A stretch of DNA of 64,000 nucleotides from Puniceicoccaceae bacterium. Lineage in GTDB: Bacteria > Verrucomicrobiota > Verrucomicrobiia > Opitutales > JAFGAQ01. The stretch is taken from the NCBI GenBank assembly GCA_028285755.1, contig JANQOQ010000008.1, positions 629,399-693,398 of the forward strand, read 5' to 3'. Position 1 is the first letter of the stretch, and the number at the start of each line of letters is the position of its first letter. Below, one piece after another: positions 63,537-64,000 of this stretch. The translations under genes were made by a program, and so were the position numbers. The notes under the pieces are model-generated. The model did no database searches and had not been told where the DNA came from. It saw only the letters and a list, made by a program, of their open reading frames with translations.

Positions 63537-64000
63537 ATGATGAAATTATTATCTAGTACCTTAGCTGCGCTCCTATTATGTAGTCTCGTATATGCTGAGT
63601 TAGAATTGGACTATCCGGTCTATGAAATCGATCATTGGCACTTCAGTGATATTGATAAGGACGCCCAAATGTGGAGTGGCATGTATGTGGGTTCCAACGA
63701 TAAGGTGTATGTAGGTCTCTGCACCCATGGAGACGCAGCCAATGTCTACGAGTTTGATATCGCAACTAATACAATGCGACATCTGGGCAATCTGACGATA
63801 ATCCTGGGAGAACGGGGCAAGGGCATTTGGACAAACGGGAAAATCCATGTAAGGATGAGTGAATTTGAAGGCTATATTTATTTTGGTTCCTTTTGTGAGG
63901 ATAATGGACCGCCTTCGATCGATCACTCCACGTGGGAGGGACCCTGGTGGTTTCGCATCAAAATGGAGACGGGTGAAATAGAAACCCTCTCTAAGATTAA
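63537..64000 (+). CDS. Secreted protein with beta-propeller-like start, runs off window
   Basis: The ATG at 63537 (a second ATG follows at once) begins a signal peptide (KLLSSTLAALLLCSLVYA). The visible 130 mature residues show repeated strands such as MYVGSNDKVYVGLCTHGDAANVYEFDIAT and IWTNGKIHVRMSEFEGYIYFGSF, which look like blades of a beta-propeller. The gene continues past the right edge and is not identified. It is divergent from the lacI gene, which could regulate it. Confidence 0.75.
   Translation, partial: MMKLLSSTLAALLLCSLVYAELELDYPVYEIDHWHFSDIDKDAQMWSGMYVGSNDKVYVGLCTHGDAANVYEFDIATNTMRHLGNLTIILGERGKGIWTNGKIHVRMSEFEGYIYFGSFCEDNGPPSIDHSTWEGPWWFRIKMETGEIETLSKI

Noticed and set aside
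1-64000. Insertion sequences, prophage or CRISPR arrays
   Set aside because: No transposase, integrase, phage gene, terminal inverted repeats with target duplications, or regularly spaced repeats were found.

Overview
The window looks like a chromosomal segment of a polysaccharide-degrading Gram-negative bacterium, most probably a marine member of the Verrucomicrobiota (Opitutae / Puniceicoccales type). That placement is inference. It rests on many formylglycine sulfatases, a very large TonB-dependent receptor without a SusD partner but with an ECF sigma/anti-sigma pair, Tat-exported Gfo/Idh/MocA oxidoreductases, ThuA and DUF6807 proteins, and an outer-membrane efflux system. No rRNA, CRISPR array, phage or insertion sequence was seen.

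Region 1 (1-25.1 kb) is mostly core functions. It holds the 5' part of a GspF/PilC pilus or type II secretion gene, a tRNA-Gly, a single-domain response regulator, ftsH with a clear terminator, tilS, a two-domain (OlsF-like) acyltransferase, a GT4 glycosyltransferase, a membrane histidine kinase, and miaA. A possible glycosylation group follows (a TPR/GT41 transferase, a Maf/DUF115 protein and a NeuA-like cytidylyltransferase), with a glyoxalase, a degenerate FmdB-like protein and two envelope proteins of unknown or scaffold type. The region closes with a marR-adaptor-RND-tolC efflux operon whose promoter carries a palindromic operator.

Region 2 (25.1-31.4 kb) is transitional. Two tiny genes with their own terminator are followed by two sulfatases, a Tat-exported oxidoreductase and a sulfatase pseudogene that has lost its middle.

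Region 3 (31.5-51.6 kb) is a polysaccharide-utilisation locus. An ECF sigma factor, a FecR-type anti-sigma factor, a free-standing STN-domain lipoprotein and an STN-containing TonB receptor are followed, after a strong 16-bp hairpin, by a GH95 fucosidase-like enzyme, a sulfatase, a DUF5060/DUF4038 enzyme and a GH110-like alpha-galactosidase. On the opposite strand runs an AraC-headed operon: DUF6807, Gfo/Idh, ThuA, sugar isomerase, sulfatase. A 22-bp repeat (21 of 22 identical) lies about 45-65 bp before the second and third genes of that operon. The likely substrate is a sulfated, fucose- and galactose-containing algal glycan; this is inference from enzyme families.

Region 4 (51.9-64 kb) holds another sulfatase, a NodB-type deacetylase, a sodium/solute symporter, a ChbG-type deacetylase, a Tat-type hydroxypyruvate isomerase-like protein, two convergent GH9 enzymes (one with and one without a signal peptide), a LacI regulator and the start of a secreted protein. 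This could serve a second, beta-linked and possibly acetylated or amino-sugar glycan.

The most unusual item is the sigma/FecR/STN-lipoprotein/STN-receptor signalling cassette. It carries three successive STN-like modules, and the receptor shows an internal second signal-peptide-like segment. Several starts were moved from TTG or upstream codons to ATG codons that give better signal peptides; these choices are stated per gene.
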